A DNA stretch of 64,000 bases from DRQF01 sp964559135 (GCA_964559135.1 CAZLGG010000001.1:1-64000); one strand, 5' to 3'; positions 44,682 through 55,823 are shown, counted from the stretch's first letter. Made by a program: numbers and translations. The notes: generated by a model from the letters alone, not told the origin.

Positions 44682-46856
44682 ATGCGCGATCCTCTCCACT
44701 GGATGCCCATCAAGTACAAATTGCCCCTGGCCTTCGTGGTCCTCGGCTTCCTGGCGTTCGGCATCGGAGGATTTCTGGTCTCGCGATTTGCCAGGAACGC
44801 CCTCGAGGAAGAGATCCACCATCGACTCCAGGTGACGAGTTCTCTTTGTTCGTTGGCGCTCGAGAACGAACTGATTCTTCTCCGGTCACGTTGCGAGGAC
44901 TTCGCGTCCGACGGACTGATTCGCGGAGTGCTCGAGCACGCGACGCCCGGCGACCGGGGACGATTGGCCGCCCACCTACGACGCAACAAGGTGCCTCTCG
45001 TCGCGGCCTTCGTGGATTGCATTGCCCTGGACGGTCGAGGGCGGCCGTTTGCAAGTGCAGCGGGAGCGACCTGGCCAGGGCTCTCGGACTTCGAGGGGAC
45101 CGTTTCCGCCTCGAGAGTCGGACCGATCGATGCGGGCGACGGCGATCCGGTGGGCCCGAGCTTCGGAATCGTCGTGCCGGTCCTCAGCCTGGATGGCTCC
45201 AGGCCCGTGGGGCGGCTCGTTCTACGAGTTCGCATGGGGCGATTCCTTCATGATGCCGTCGCCAAGGCGGGGCGAGCGATCGGCCTCGAGGACGATTCCC
45301 TCGAGTTGACGATTGCCGATGAGGTGGGACGGCGCATCGTCGTGCCGACCTGGCTCATCCGCGGTGCGGCGTCGGGGGTTGAGATTCAGTCCCCCCGCGA
45401 AGACTGGGGGCTTCGCGTGGAGGAGGGAAAGGGGAGAGCCGGGACCCCCAGAGCGAGGCCCGGTTGGTTCTTCTCGGAGAGTCGGCTCACCAATGCCGGG
45501 TGGACGACGGTCACATCGCTGGATGCCGAGGCCGCCTTGGCTCCGGTTCGCGGTCTCGAGAGCCGCTACATTGCGGCCGGACTTGCGACGGCCGTCGTCT
45601 TGGTCGGAGGCCTCTCCCTCGTGGTGAAGTTCCTCATCCTGCCCCTCGGGCGCATGCAGGACATGGCGCGCCGGATGGCCGAGGGTGACTACCGTGTCCG
45701 CGTCGCCGCGACGTCGGCGGACGAGATCGGCGATCTCTCTCGATCGTTCAACGCCATGGCGGAGGCCGTGGACGAACGGACGCGCCGTGTCGAGGCCGAG
45801 CATCGTCGGCTCGAGGTCGTCGTCAACGCCATGCAGGATGGACTCGTCCTGCTGGACGGTGACGGCCGCATCGTGATCTCCAATGAAGCGGCCCGACCTC
45901 TCGCGGACATTCTGAAGGGGCGATTCGGTGTCGTCGCCCAGAAGGAGTGCCCTCGCCACACAGCCCCAGATCGCTGTGTCCACTGCCTCCAGGACGGGCG
46001 GAACGAGTTCCAGCAGTGCGTTCTCGAGATTGGCGGAAAGGTCTTCGAGGTGATCGAGACCGCATTGCCCGAGGATGTCGACATCCCCGGCAGCCGTGTT
46101 CTCGTGGCCCGGGACATCACCGAACGAACCATCATGAACGAACTGCAAGCCCAGCAGGAGGGACTGACGGTGCTGGGCGAGGTATCCGCGGTGATCGCGC
46201 ACGAATTGAACAACCCCCTTGCCGTCATCTCCATGTTCAACCAGATGATGGCGGACGGTCTGGATGCGGACTCCCCGTTCCGCGAAAACGTCGAGGTGAT
46301 CGCCCGCAACACGGAGACCTGCAAGCGTGCCGTCAGGGACATCCTCGATCACATTTGCGCGGAAGGCGTCGAGGTCGAGGACCTCGATCTCGAAGAGGTC
46401 CTCGAGGATGTTTTCCGGTTTCTCGAGCCCTTGGCCAGAAAGAATGGCGTGCGTCTCGAACTCGATCTTCCGGAGGACGGCGAACTCGAGACCACCGGCG
46501 ACATCGTCAAATTGCGGCAGGTCTTCGTGAACTTGGTCTTGAATGCCATTCAGGCGTTCGAGGGCGGCGAGGGGCGCGTCGTGATTCGAGGGCGTCGTCG
46601 GGGGACGGACATCTGCGTGGACGTCGAGGACGACGGGCCAGGCGTCGACCCGGCGCACGCGGACAAGATTTTCGAGCCCTTCTTCACCACGAAGGAAGGG
46701 GGGCGGGGAACAGGGCTCGGGCTTCCCACATCTCGCAGAACCGTGAGGACGCTGGGAGGCGAACTCTCCTATCTCCCCGGTCCTCGAGGAGGGGCGTGTT
46801 TTTGCGTCGTCCTCCCGGTCAAGCAGATCGTCGTGGGTGAAGGAGCTTCGTCATGA
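44682..46856 (+). CDS. Membrane sensor histidine kinase with a Cys-bearing PAS region
   Basis: 724 residues. Membrane segment 1 is at about 10-33, an exported cache-like sensor at about 35-300, segment 2 at about 305-328 and HAMP at about 329-380 (PLGRMQDMARRMAEGDYRV). A PAS region (about 395-490) holds four Cys (C423, C432, C435, C446: CPRHTAPDRCVHC, then QQC). HisKA His507 is in AVIAHELNNP, and HATPase boxes are NLVLNAIQAF, DDGPGVD and GRGTGLGLP. The PAS cysteines resemble the CxxC-type PAS seen in many kinases and could bind a metal or respond to redox state. GGAG five bases upstream fixes the start. It is coupled by ATGA to the sigma-54 activator, just upstream of the nitrate operon. Confidence 0.88.
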   Translation: MRDPLHWMPIKYKLPLAFVVLGFLAFGIGGFLVSRFARNALEEEIHHRLQVTSSLCSLALENELILLRSRCEDFASDGLIRGVLEHATPGDRGRLAAHLRRNKVPLVAAFVDCIALDGRGRPFASAAGATWPGLSDFEGTVSASRVGPIDAGDGDPVGPSFGIVVPVLSLDGSRPVGRLVLRVRMGRFLHDAVAKAGRAIGLEDDSLELTIADEVGRRIVVPTWLIRGAASGVEIQSPREDWGLRVEEGKGRAGTPRARPGWFFSESRLTNAGWTTVTSLDAEAALAPVRGLESRYIAAGLATAVVLVGGLSLVVKFLILPLGRMQDMARRMAEGDYRVRVAATSADEIGDLSRSFNAMAEAVDERTRRVEAEHRRLEVVVNAMQDGLVLLDGDGRIVISNEAARPLADILKGRFGVVAQKECPRHTAPDRCVHCLQDGRNEFQQCVLEIGGKVFEVIETALPEDVDIPGSRVLVARDITERTIMNELQAQQEGLTVLGEVSAVIAHELNNPLAVISMFNQMMADGLDADSPFRENVEVIARNTETCKRAVRDILDHICAEGVEVEDLDLEEVLEDVFRFLEPLARKNGVRLELDLPEDGELETTGDIVKLRQVFVNLVLNAIQAFEGGEGRVVIRGRRRGTDICVDVEDDGPGVDPAHADKIFEPFFTTKEGGRGTGLGLPTSRRTVRTLGGELSYLPGPRGGACFCVVLPVKQIVVGEGASS

Positions 46857-48232
46857 ACTCGAAGGTCCCCACGCCATGCCTCGACGGCCTTCGTGTCCTC
46901 GTCGTGGACGACGAACCGGATCTGAGACTCGGCATGCAGCGGCTGGTGAGCGATCTCGGCGCCACGGTCGTGACGGCGAGTCGGGGGGACGAGGCCCTGC
47001 GCATCCTGGAACAAGATCCCGTCGAACTCGTCGTGAGCGATATTCGGATGCCGGGACTCTCCGGGGAAGAGCTGTTGCGTGAGATCAAGACCCGCTGGCC
47101 GGACGTCGGGATGATTCTTGTGACGGGTTTCGGAACGATCGAGCAGGCCGTCTCCTGCATGAAGGAGGGGGCCGCGCATTTCATCACGAAGCCGTTCGAC
47201 AATCACGACTTTCAACGGACGGTCTCCTTGGTGGGCAGCCGCCAGTTGGCGCGAGCCGTCGGTGCCGGTCATGCGATCGTGGCCGGTCCGGGCCCCATGC
47301 GCAGGCTCTTGGATCATCTTCCCCGTGTCGCGAAAACATCACTGCCCGTCCTCATCGAGGGTGAGACGGGTACGGGCAAGGAACTCGTCGCGCGGGAGGT
47401 CCATCGCCTGGGCCCTCACCCGGAGCGCCCCTTCCTCGCCGTGAATTGCGCGGCACTTCCCGACACGCTTTTGGAGTCCGAGCTCTTCGGCTATCGGCGG
47501 GGTGCGTTCACCGGGGCCGACCGGGACCGAGACGGCCTCTTCGTCCAGGCCCGTGGCGGCACCGTGTTTCTGGACGAGATCGCCTCCATGTCGCTGCCGT
47601 TTCAGGCCCGGTTGCTGCGAGTTCTACAGGAAAAGGTCGTCCGGCCTCTTGGAGCGGACGTCGACGAGATCGTGGACTTCCGTCTCGTTGCCGCCACGAA
47701 TCGCGATCTGACCGATCTCGTCTCGAAGGGAGAGTTTCGTGATGATCTCCTCTTCCGTTTGAAGGTGCTCGAAGTGAAGGTGCCGCCGCTGCGAGAAAGG
47801 CGGGACGACATTCCCGCCTTGGCCCGGCATTTCATGGAGACGATGGGGCGGGAGTGCTTGCCTGACGGCGAAGTCGTGCCCGTCTTGGACGCGAGCGCTC
47901 TGGATCGGCTTCGGCGGTACTCGTGGCCGGGAAACGTTCGCGAGTTGGAGAACGTCATCTTGCGCGGGCTCGTCGTCGGCCACGACGGCCGTTTGCGGGG
48001 CGACGATCTCGACCTCCCGGACGAGGACGATGTCGCCCTCGATCTCGATATCCCCTATGAGCGGGCGAAGTCGAATGCGGTGCGCAGATTTCAGCAACGG
48101 TTCGTCGAGGACGCGCTCCGCCGAGCTCGAGGGAACATCTCTCAGGCCGCCCGGGACTGCGGTATGACGCGCGCCGCCCTTCAGCGCATCCTTCAAAAAC
48201 TCGAGATCGACCGCACCTCCTTCGAGTCCTGA
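46853..48232 (+). CDS. NtrC-family sigma-54-dependent response regulator
   Basis: 459 residues. The receiver (about 13-130) has phospho-acceptor Asp63 (VVSDIRMPG) and Lys113. The AAA+ domain has Walker A GETGTGKE (170-177), the sigma-54-contact loop GAFTGA (217-222), Walker B FLDEI (239-243), an arginine finger region and SWPGNVRELEN. The Fis-type helix-turn-helix is C-terminal (NISQAARDCGMTRAALQRIL, about 428-447). It activates promoters of the -24/-12 class by hydrolysing ATP. It overlaps the kinase stop, so the two form one two-component system; a candidate target promoter lies 247 bases past its stop. Confidence 0.93.
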   Translation: MNSKVPTPCLDGLRVLVVDDEPDLRLGMQRLVSDLGATVVTASRGDEALRILEQDPVELVVSDIRMPGLSGEELLREIKTRWPDVGMILVTGFGTIEQAVSCMKEGAAHFITKPFDNHDFQRTVSLVGSRQLARAVGAGHAIVAGPGPMRRLLDHLPRVAKTSLPVLIEGETGTGKELVAREVHRLGPHPERPFLAVNCAALPDTLLESELFGYRRGAFTGADRDRDGLFVQARGGTVFLDEIASMSLPFQARLLRVLQEKVVRPLGADVDEIVDFRLVAATNRDLTDLVSKGEFRDDLLFRLKVLEVKVPPLRERRDDIPALARHFMETMGRECLPDGEVVPVLDASALDRLRRYSWPGNVRELENVILRGLVVGHDGRLRGDDLDLPDEDDVALDLDIPYERAKSNAVRRFQQRFVEDALRRARGNISQAARDCGMTRAALQRILQKLEIDRTSFES

Positions 48233-48329
48233 GCGCCGCGTCCGCGCGCGTTGTTGTCCTCACCCTACGAGAGCCCTGGAACCGGAGAGAGTCGGGGTGC
48301 CTCCGTCCGTAGGCAGCGTGGAAGTCGCG

Positions 48330-48349
48330 GCCCGACTTCGACTTCGGGC
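48330..48349. promoter_or_regulatory. Dyad upstream of the nitrate operon (possible activator site)
   Basis: GCCCGA-CTTCGACT-TCGGGC, a 6-bp inverted repeat without a following T run, about 150 bases upstream of the -24/-12 candidate. Position and symmetry suit an enhancer for the neighbouring NtrC-type protein, but the sequence alone does not prove it. Confidence 0.3.
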
Positions 48350-48478
48350 AATCGGGCTCGCGGGGCGGATACAGGAGTATGCGGTCGGGGACTGAGAGGC
48401 GGCGGAGTTCTCGACGACGGCCGCTCCTAAGTTATTGACAACAATACGGTTGAGAGAATATCGAGTCAGAAGGCGGTG

Positions 48479-48494
48479 GGGCACGTTGCGTGCT
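48479..48494 (+). promoter_or_regulatory. Sigma-54 (-24/-12) promoter candidate
   Basis: GGGCACG-TTGC-GTGCT: the invariant GG (48480-48481) and GC (48492-48493) are ten bases apart, as required. The -24 GGCACG is perfect and the -12 differs from TTGCT by one base. It ends 39 bases before the ATG of the first nitrate-operon gene. A TTGACA at 48435-48440 has only a poor -10, so it is the weaker alternative. Confidence 0.6.
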
Positions 48495-48533
48495 GAACTC
48501 CCCTTGGCCCCGTGGTCCGAAGGGGGATGGAAT

Positions 48534-49370
48534 ATGACGCCGTATCGCCTGAGTCACATGGTTTGCTTGGGAGTGTTGTGCATGGCGACGGTCACGTTGA
48601 CCGCGCAGCAGGACACGGACGAGTTCTTCAAACAAAACTGCACGAGTTGCCACACCATCGGCGGCGGACGCCTCACCGGTCCCGACCTCAAGAACGTCGA
48701 GAAACGGCAGGACCGCGCTTGGCTCATGCGTTTCATCCAGGACCCCCAGGCCATGATCGCCAGCGGCGACCCGGACGCGCAAAGACTCCTGCGCGAAGCG
48801 CGCGGCGTCGTCATGCCGAAGGTCGTCGGCATGACCAAAAAGCGCGCCGCGAAGATCCTGGATCTGATCGCCGCGGAATCCAAGCTGGAGAAGTCGCGGT
48901 TCGCGGGGCTCTCCTTGTCGGATCGACCGTTCACGCAGGAGGACCGGCTCATCGGCCGGGAGCTCTTCCTCGGCACGCGGCGCCTCAAGGGTGGCGGTCC
49001 TCCATGCTTGAGTTGTCACACGGTCAATGGGTTGGGTGGGCTCGGCGGCGGAGAACTCGGTCCGGACCTCACCGACGCCTACGCGCGTCTGGAGGGGCGG
49101 AAGGTCCTGGGAGCGTGGTTGGCTTCTCCCGCCACGGAGACCATGGCCCCCGTCTTCAAGAAACACCCCATCGATCCGGAAGAGATCCTTCCCCTCCTCG
49201 CCTTCCTGGAGAAGGAATCCAAGGAAGGGACTCCGGCCACGACCGGATCGAACATCAATTTCGTGTTGCTGGGAGTCGTTGGGGCGACCGCCCTGCTCTT
49301 CCTCTTCGATTACTTCTGGCGGCGGCGCTTCACGGGAGTGCGCGCCCGCCTGGTGAGAGGGCAACGATGA
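48534..49370 (+). CDS. Membrane-anchored dihaem cytochrome c, first gene of the nar operon
   Basis: 278 residues: a signal peptide (about 1-25), two class-I-type haem sites (CTSCH 36-40, CLSCH 158-162) each in its own domain, and a C-terminal membrane anchor (about 240-258) followed by a basic tail. The dihaem cytochrome NarC plays the opening role in Thermus nar operons and is needed for nitrate reductase maturation and electron transfer there. This protein may be its analogue, though the anchor and separate domains make homology uncertain. Its stop overlaps the narG ATG (ATGA). It could also carry electrons between complex III and Nar. Confidence 0.75.
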   Translation: MTPYRLSHMVCLGVLCMATVTLTAQQDTDEFFKQNCTSCHTIGGGRLTGPDLKNVEKRQDRAWLMRFIQDPQAMIASGDPDAQRLLREARGVVMPKVVGMTKKRAAKILDLIAAESKLEKSRFAGLSLSDRPFTQEDRLIGRELFLGTRRLKGGGPPCLSCHTVNGLGGLGGGELGPDLTDAYARLEGRKVLGAWLASPATETMAPVFKKHPIDPEEILPLLAFLEKESKEGTPATTGSNINFVLLGVVGATALLFLFDYFWRRRFTGVRARLVRGQR

Positions 49371-52300
49371 CAAACAACGGCAAGAAGGATGCGTCCCATT
49401 GGATCCAAGACGAAGTCGCTCCCGCGACGAGGACCTGGGAGGAATTCTACCGCAACCGTCACCAGTACGACCGGGTCGTACGCAGCACCCACGGCGTCAA
49501 CTGTACCGGGAGTTGCACGTGGGACATCCACGTGAAGGAGGGGATCGTCACCTGGGAGATGCAGGGGTTGGACTACCCCCGGATCGATCCGGAGATCCCG
49601 CCCTATGAACCCCGAGGTTGCCAGAGAGGAATCTCCTACTCCTGGTATCTCTACAGTCCTCTCCGCGTGAAATATCCCTACATCCGCGGCGCCCTTCTCG
49701 ATCTTTGGAGAGAGGCCAAGAGTGAATACGCGGATCCCGTGGAGGCCTGGCACTCCCTCGTCAAGGACAACGCCAAGCGGACGCGCTGGCAGAGGGCTCG
49801 CGGCAAGGGCGGTTTCAGGCGCACGGACTGGGACACGGTTCTCGAGATCATCGCCGCGGCCTGCATCGACACGACCCGGACCAAGGGCCCCGATCGCGTG
49901 GCCGGTTTCTCGCCGATCCCCGCCATGTCCATGGTGAGTTACGCCTCCGGCGCGCGCTTTCTCCAGCTCATGGGCGGCATGTCGCTTTCTTTCTACGACT
50001 GGTACTGCGACCTTCCCAACGCCTCTCCCGAAGTGTGGGGCGAGCAGACCGACGTGAACGAATCCGCGGACTGGTATCACGCGAAGATGCTGGCGGTCAT
50101 GGGCTCCAACCTGAACATGACGCGGACTCCCGATTGCCACTTTGCGGCCGAAGCGCGCCACAACGGTTCCAAGATGGTCGTCTTCTCGCCGGACTTCAGC
50201 CAGGTGGCGAAGTACGCGGACGAGTGGTTCGCCGTGAACGCCGGCCAGGACGGGGCCTTCTGGATGGCCGTCAATCACGTCCTGTTGAAGGAATTTCACC
50301 ACGAGAATCCGACGGAGGCGTTCCTGGAGTACCAGAAGCGCTATACGGATTCCTGTTTCCTGTTGAAACTCGAGGAAGCGGAAAGCGGACTTCGCCCGGG
50401 TCGGATGCTTCACGCGGAAGAGATTGCGCAATACGACGGCGTCGAGAAGGGCCGCTTCAAGTTCCCGGTGTGGGACGAGAAGGATGGTCGACTCCGTCTG
50501 CCCAAGGGTTGCGTCGGCGATCGCTGGGACTCGACCAAGGGTACATGGAATCTGACGCTCACCGATTCGACCGACAACGCGACCATCGTGCCGGCTTTGA
50601 CGTTCCTGAAGAACAACGACGGCGCGGTCATGATTTCGCTGGACGACTTCGGCGCCGGAACGATCACCGAGCGCGAAGTGCCCTATCGCGTCGTGGAGAC
50701 GAAGGACGGCCCTGTCAAGGTCACGACGGTCTACGACGTGTTGATGGCTCAGTACGGCGTGCCTCGCGGTCTCGGCGGGAGTTATCCCGAGAGCTACGAG
50801 GACGCCGACAAACCTTACACCCCCGCCTGGTCAGAGCGCTACACCGGGGTCGATGCCAAGAACCTCATCAAGTTCGCCCGAGAGTGGGGGGTGACCGCCG
50901 ACAAGAGCAACGGCGCTTGTACGGTGATCATCGGCGCGGGCATCAATCACTGGTACCACGCCAACCTCATGTACCGAGCCGCGATCCACGCACTCATCTT
51001 CTGCGGATGCGTGGGCAAGAACGGCGGCGGTCTGGCCCACTATGTCGGTCAGGAAAAACTCGCGCCCGCCGAATCCTGGGGCTCGATCGCATTGGGCAAG
51101 GACTGGAGCGCACCTCCAAGGTTGCAAAACGCTCCGAGCTGGCACTACGTCCACACGGATCAGTGGCGCTACGAGAAGAGCTACCTCGATTACCACGTGG
51201 TTCCGAAGGATCAGCCCGAGGGGACTCTCGTCCACGATCACACCATGGATGTCCAGGTGCGTGCGGTGCGCAACGGGTGGTTGCCCTTCTATCCGCAATT
51301 CGAAAAGAACCCTCTCACCATGGCCGAGGAGGCCAAGAAGGCGGGATGCAAGACGGAGCAGGAGATCACGGATTGGGTCGTGAAGGGTTTGAAGTCGCGA
51401 GAGATTCGTTTCGCGGTTGAGAACCCCGACAGCGAGGACTGCTGGCCCCGAATCTTCTTCATGTGGCGGGGCAACGCTCTCATGTCGAGTGCGAAGGGCC
51501 ACGAGTACTTCCTGAAGCACTACCTGGGGACGCACACGAACGCGATCGCTCGGGAAGCCGCCGAGAACCACGTCCACGAGGTGGACTGGCGCAAGGTGGC
51601 CCCCGAAGGAAAACTCGACCTCGTGGTCGACCTCAACTTCCGCATGGACACGTCGGCGCTCTACTCGGACATCGTCCTCCCGGCGGCGACCTGGTACGAG
51701 AAGGCGGATCTCAACTCCACCGACATGCACAGCTACATCCACCCGCTCTCGAAGGCGGTTCCTCCGTGCTGGGAATCGAAGAGCGACTGGGACATTTTCC
51801 GAGCCATCGCGAAGAAGTTTTCCGAGCTGGCGGAGCGTCATCTCCCCGAGCCGGTGACGGACATCGTCACGGCTCCCCTGCTCCACGACAGTCCCGCCGA
51901 AGTGGCCCAGCCCGAGATGAAGGACTGGATCACCGGCGAGGTCGAGGCCATCCCCGGCAAGACCATGCCGAACATCAAGGTGGTCGAGCGCGACTTCACC
52001 CAGGTCTACGAGCGCTACTGCGCTCTCGGCCCCAACGCCGGCAAGAGCCTCGGCGCCCACGGGACGTCGTACTCGACGGTCGACGTCTACGAGGCCATGA
52101 AGGTGACGCATCCCACTCGGAAGGTGAAGGGTGAGATCTATCCGTCGCTCTATGACGCGGAGCACGTCTGCGATGCGATTCTTCACCTCGCCACCGTGAG
52201 CAACGGAGAGTTGGCCTATCGCTCCTACAAGGACATGGAAGAAAAAGTCGGCCTGAAGCTGGCGGACCTGGCCGAGAAGACGCGCGGCGTGCGGTACACC

Positions 52301-53014
52301 TACAAGGATCTTCAGGCCCAACCGCGTCGCCTCCTCAACAGTCCCATGTGGTCCGGCTTGGTGGATCACGGACGCACATACTCGCCGTTCACGTACAACG
52401 TCGAGCGACTCGTGCCGTGGAGGACTCTCACCGGCCGACAGCACCTCTACCTCGATCACGAAGCCTACATCCAGTTCGGCGAGCACCTGCCGACCTACAA
52501 GCCCAAGCCGACAGCCCAGGAGTACGGCGACCTGGACGTGAGCGAAACGGATGGCGACATCCTGATGCTCAACTACCTCACGCCTCACGGGAAGTGGCAT
52601 ATCCACTCCACCTACGGGGACAACGCCCGCATGACGACCCTATCGCGGGGGTGCGATCCGTTCTGGATCAACGAGGAAGACGCTCTGAAGTTGGACATCC
52701 AGGACAACGACTGGGTCGAGGTCTACAACGATCACGGAGTCGTCGTGACGCGGGCCAACGTAAGCTGCCGAATCCCGAAGGGGATCTGCATCATCTATCA
52801 CTCGCCCGAGCGCACCTACGGCGTGCCCAAGTCGCCTCTCCGCGGCATGAGGCGCGCGGGAGGCCACAACAGCCTCACCCGGGTGCGTTTGAAGCCCAAT
52901 CTGATGGTCGGCGGCTACGGGCAGTTCACTTACCACTTCAACTACTGGGGCCCCACGGGCTGCAACCGTGACACCCACATTTTCGTTCGGAAACTCTCGC
53001 GCCTGGTCTGGTAG
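49367..53014 (+). CDS. narG: Respiratory nitrate reductase catalytic subunit NarG
   Basis: 1215 residues, the family norm. The FS0 [4Fe-4S] ligands are His42, Cys46, Cys50 and Cys85 (THGVNCTGSC and PRGCQRG). The molybdenum-binding aspartate is expected at Asp215 in YDWYCDLPNASPEVWGEQTD. The N-terminus has no twin-arginine signal, so it faces the cytoplasm, in keeping with the nitrate carriers encoded behind it. It reduces nitrate to nitrite with bis-MGD molybdenum; cytoplasmic nitrite oxidoreductases share the fold, so direction is inferred from context. narH follows after 24 bases. Confidence 0.96.
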   Translation: MTNNGKKDASHWIQDEVAPATRTWEEFYRNRHQYDRVVRSTHGVNCTGSCTWDIHVKEGIVTWEMQGLDYPRIDPEIPPYEPRGCQRGISYSWYLYSPLRVKYPYIRGALLDLWREAKSEYADPVEAWHSLVKDNAKRTRWQRARGKGGFRRTDWDTVLEIIAAACIDTTRTKGPDRVAGFSPIPAMSMVSYASGARFLQLMGGMSLSFYDWYCDLPNASPEVWGEQTDVNESADWYHAKMLAVMGSNLNMTRTPDCHFAAEARHNGSKMVVFSPDFSQVAKYADEWFAVNAGQDGAFWMAVNHVLLKEFHHENPTEAFLEYQKRYTDSCFLLKLEEAESGLRPGRMLHAEEIAQYDGVEKGRFKFPVWDEKDGRLRLPKGCVGDRWDSTKGTWNLTLTDSTDNATIVPALTFLKNNDGAVMISLDDFGAGTITEREVPYRVVETKDGPVKVTTVYDVLMAQYGVPRGLGGSYPESYEDADKPYTPAWSERYTGVDAKNLIKFAREWGVTADKSNGACTVIIGAGINHWYHANLMYRAAIHALIFCGCVGKNGGGLAHYVGQEKLAPAESWGSIALGKDWSAPPRLQNAPSWHYVHTDQWRYEKSYLDYHVVPKDQPEGTLVHDHTMDVQVRAVRNGWLPFYPQFEKNPLTMAEEAKKAGCKTEQEITDWVVKGLKSREIRFAVENPDSEDCWPRIFFMWRGNALMSSAKGHEYFLKHYLGTHTNAIAREAAENHVHEVDWRKVAPEGKLDLVVDLNFRMDTSALYSDIVLPAATWYEKADLNSTDMHSYIHPLSKAVPPCWESKSDWDIFRAIAKKFSELAERHLPEPVTDIVTAPLLHDSPAEVAQPEMKDWITGEVEAIPGKTMPNIKVVERDFTQVYERYCALGPNAGKSLGAHGTSYSTVDVYEAMKVTHPTRKVKGEIYPSLYDAEHVCDAILHLATVSNGELAYRSYKDMEEKVGLKLADLAEKTRGVRYTYKDLQAQPRRLLNSPMWSGLVDHGRTYSPFTYNVERLVPWRTLTGRQHLYLDHEAYIQFGEHLPTYKPKPTAQEYGDLDVSETDGDILMLNYLTPHGKWHIHSTYGDNARMTTLSRGCDPFWINEEDALKLDIQDNDWVEVYNDHGVVVTRANVSCRIPKGICIIYHSPERTYGVPKSPLRGMRRAGGHNSLTRVRLKPNLMVGGYGQFTYHFNYWGPTGCNRDTHIFVRKLSRLVW

Positions 53015-53038
53015 AGGCGCTCGCCAAGGAGACATCGC

Positions 53039-54525
<1,487 letters not shown>

Positions 54526-54529
<4 letters not shown>

Positions 54530-55077
54530 CGAGGACGCGGCGTTCCGATCTGGAAGTCCTCCAGGCGTTCCTGAGTTACCCCAAACCCGATTTCGAGGCG
54601 GCTCTCGATTCTCTTCGGGAATTGGGCCAGAGCCGAAGCGACGAGATAGGCCGAGCCCTCGTCCACTTCGTGGATGTCATGAGCTTGGTAGGCCGGGACG
54701 AACGGGAGGAACTGTACACCCGAACCTTCGATCTCGACCCCGTCTGCTGTCTCGAAATGGGCTGGCACCTCTACGGGGAGTCCTATGACCGAGGCGGCCT
54801 CATGGTCGAGCTGCGTGCTCGCATGCGGGAGCTTGGCGTTCGGGAGACCGAGGAGCTGCCCGATCACATGGCGAATGCCCTTGCCCTTCTCGCGCGCATG
54901 GAGCGGGATGAGGGGGCCGCGTTCGCCGCGAGCCGGGTTCTGCCGGCGATGGCGAAGATGATTCAGGGGTTCAAGGAGGAGACGAATCCCTACCGGGGAC
55001 TGCTGCTGGCCAGCCGGGGGCTCATCGAGGAGCTCTTCGACTTGGCCGGCGTGGTGAAGGAGCAAGGTCATGTCTGA
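54526..55077 (+). CDS. narJ: Nitrate reductase assembly chaperone NarJ
   Basis: 183 residues, all-helical, of the TorD/NarJ chaperone family. The motif LVGRDEREELYTRTFDLDPVC and EMGWHLYGESYDRGG match NarJ. It holds apo-NarGH for cofactor insertion and membrane docking, and is not part of the final enzyme. It overlaps narH by four bases and narI by eight. Confidence 0.92.
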
Positions 55078-55783
55078 TCAGATCATCACCTTGGAAGATG
55101 TGCACGTCCTACTGTTCGTGGTGTTGCCGTACCTGGCGTTCGTCATCTTCTTGCTGGTGACGATCCAGCGCTATCGACGGCAGACATTCACCTACTCGAG
55201 TCTCTCGTCCCAGTTTCTCGAGAACAAGCACCACTTTTGGGGGATGGTGCCGTTCCACTACGGCATTCTGACGGTCCTTCTCGGGCACTTCGTGGCGTTC
55301 CTCATCCCGGGAACGATTCTCTCCTGGAATTCGTCGCCCATCCGTCTGTACATCCTCGAGGTGACCGCGCTCATATTCGGCATTCTCACGCTGATCGGAT
55401 TCGTCAACACGATGGTGCGGCGCTATTTCGATGACCGCGTCCGACGGGTGACGACGGCCGCCGACTGGATTCTCTATGGAATCCTCCTCTTCCAGATCGC
55501 CACCGGAGTCTGGGTCGCCATAGGGCACCGTTGGGGCAGTTCGTGGTTCGCATCCAACGCGGCCCCCTATCTGTGGTCGCTGCTCAAGTTGGACCCGCAG
55601 ATCGCCTACGTGCAGCCGCTTCCGTGGGCCATCAAGCTCCACATCGTCAGCGCGTTCACGCTGATCGCTTTCTTCCCATTCACCCGACTCGTTCACATTC
55701 TCGTCGTGCCGAACCCCTACCTCTGGCGAAAGACCCAGGTCGTGCGCTGGAATTGGGATAAGTCAAAGCGCCGCGTGTCCTGA
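55070..55783 (+). CDS. narI: Nitrate reductase membrane cytochrome b subunit NarI
   Basis: 237 residues with five membrane segments. Histidines for the two b-type haems are placed as in NarI: HHFWGMVPFHYGILTVLLGHF in segment 2 and IKLHIVSAF with TRLVHILVVP in segments 4-5. It oxidises quinol at the outer side and feeds NarH. The ending VPNPYLWRKTQVV is family-typical. It overlaps narJ. Confidence 0.94.
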   Translation: MSDQIITLEDVHVLLFVVLPYLAFVIFLLVTIQRYRRQTFTYSSLSSQFLENKHHFWGMVPFHYGILTVLLGHFVAFLIPGTILSWNSSPIRLYILEVTALIFGILTLIGFVNTMVRRYFDDRVRRVTTAADWILYGILLFQIATGVWVAIGHRWGSSWFASNAAPYLWSLLKLDPQIAYVQPLPWAIKLHIVSAFTLIAFFPFTRLVHILVVPNPYLWRKTQVVRWNWDKSKRRVS

Positions 55784-55823
55784 GTCGAATTGGATCTTTG
55801 GCCCTGCGCAAGGAGAGCATCGG

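Noticed and set aside
48433..48446. TATTG-ACAA-CAATA as an FNR site
   Set aside because: FNR half-sites need TTGAT-N4-ATCAA. Here the TTG and CAA cores are only four bases apart.
48435..48463. TTGACA and ATATCG/TATCGA as the main nar promoter
   Set aside because: The -35 is perfect but the -10 is poor with 17 or 18 spacing. The -24/-12 element beside the sigma-54 activator fits better.
48512..49366. In-frame N-terminal extension of narG back to 48512
   Set aside because: It runs through the cytochrome c gene in another frame. The ATG at 49367 overlaps the cytochrome stop and gives the normal NarG length.
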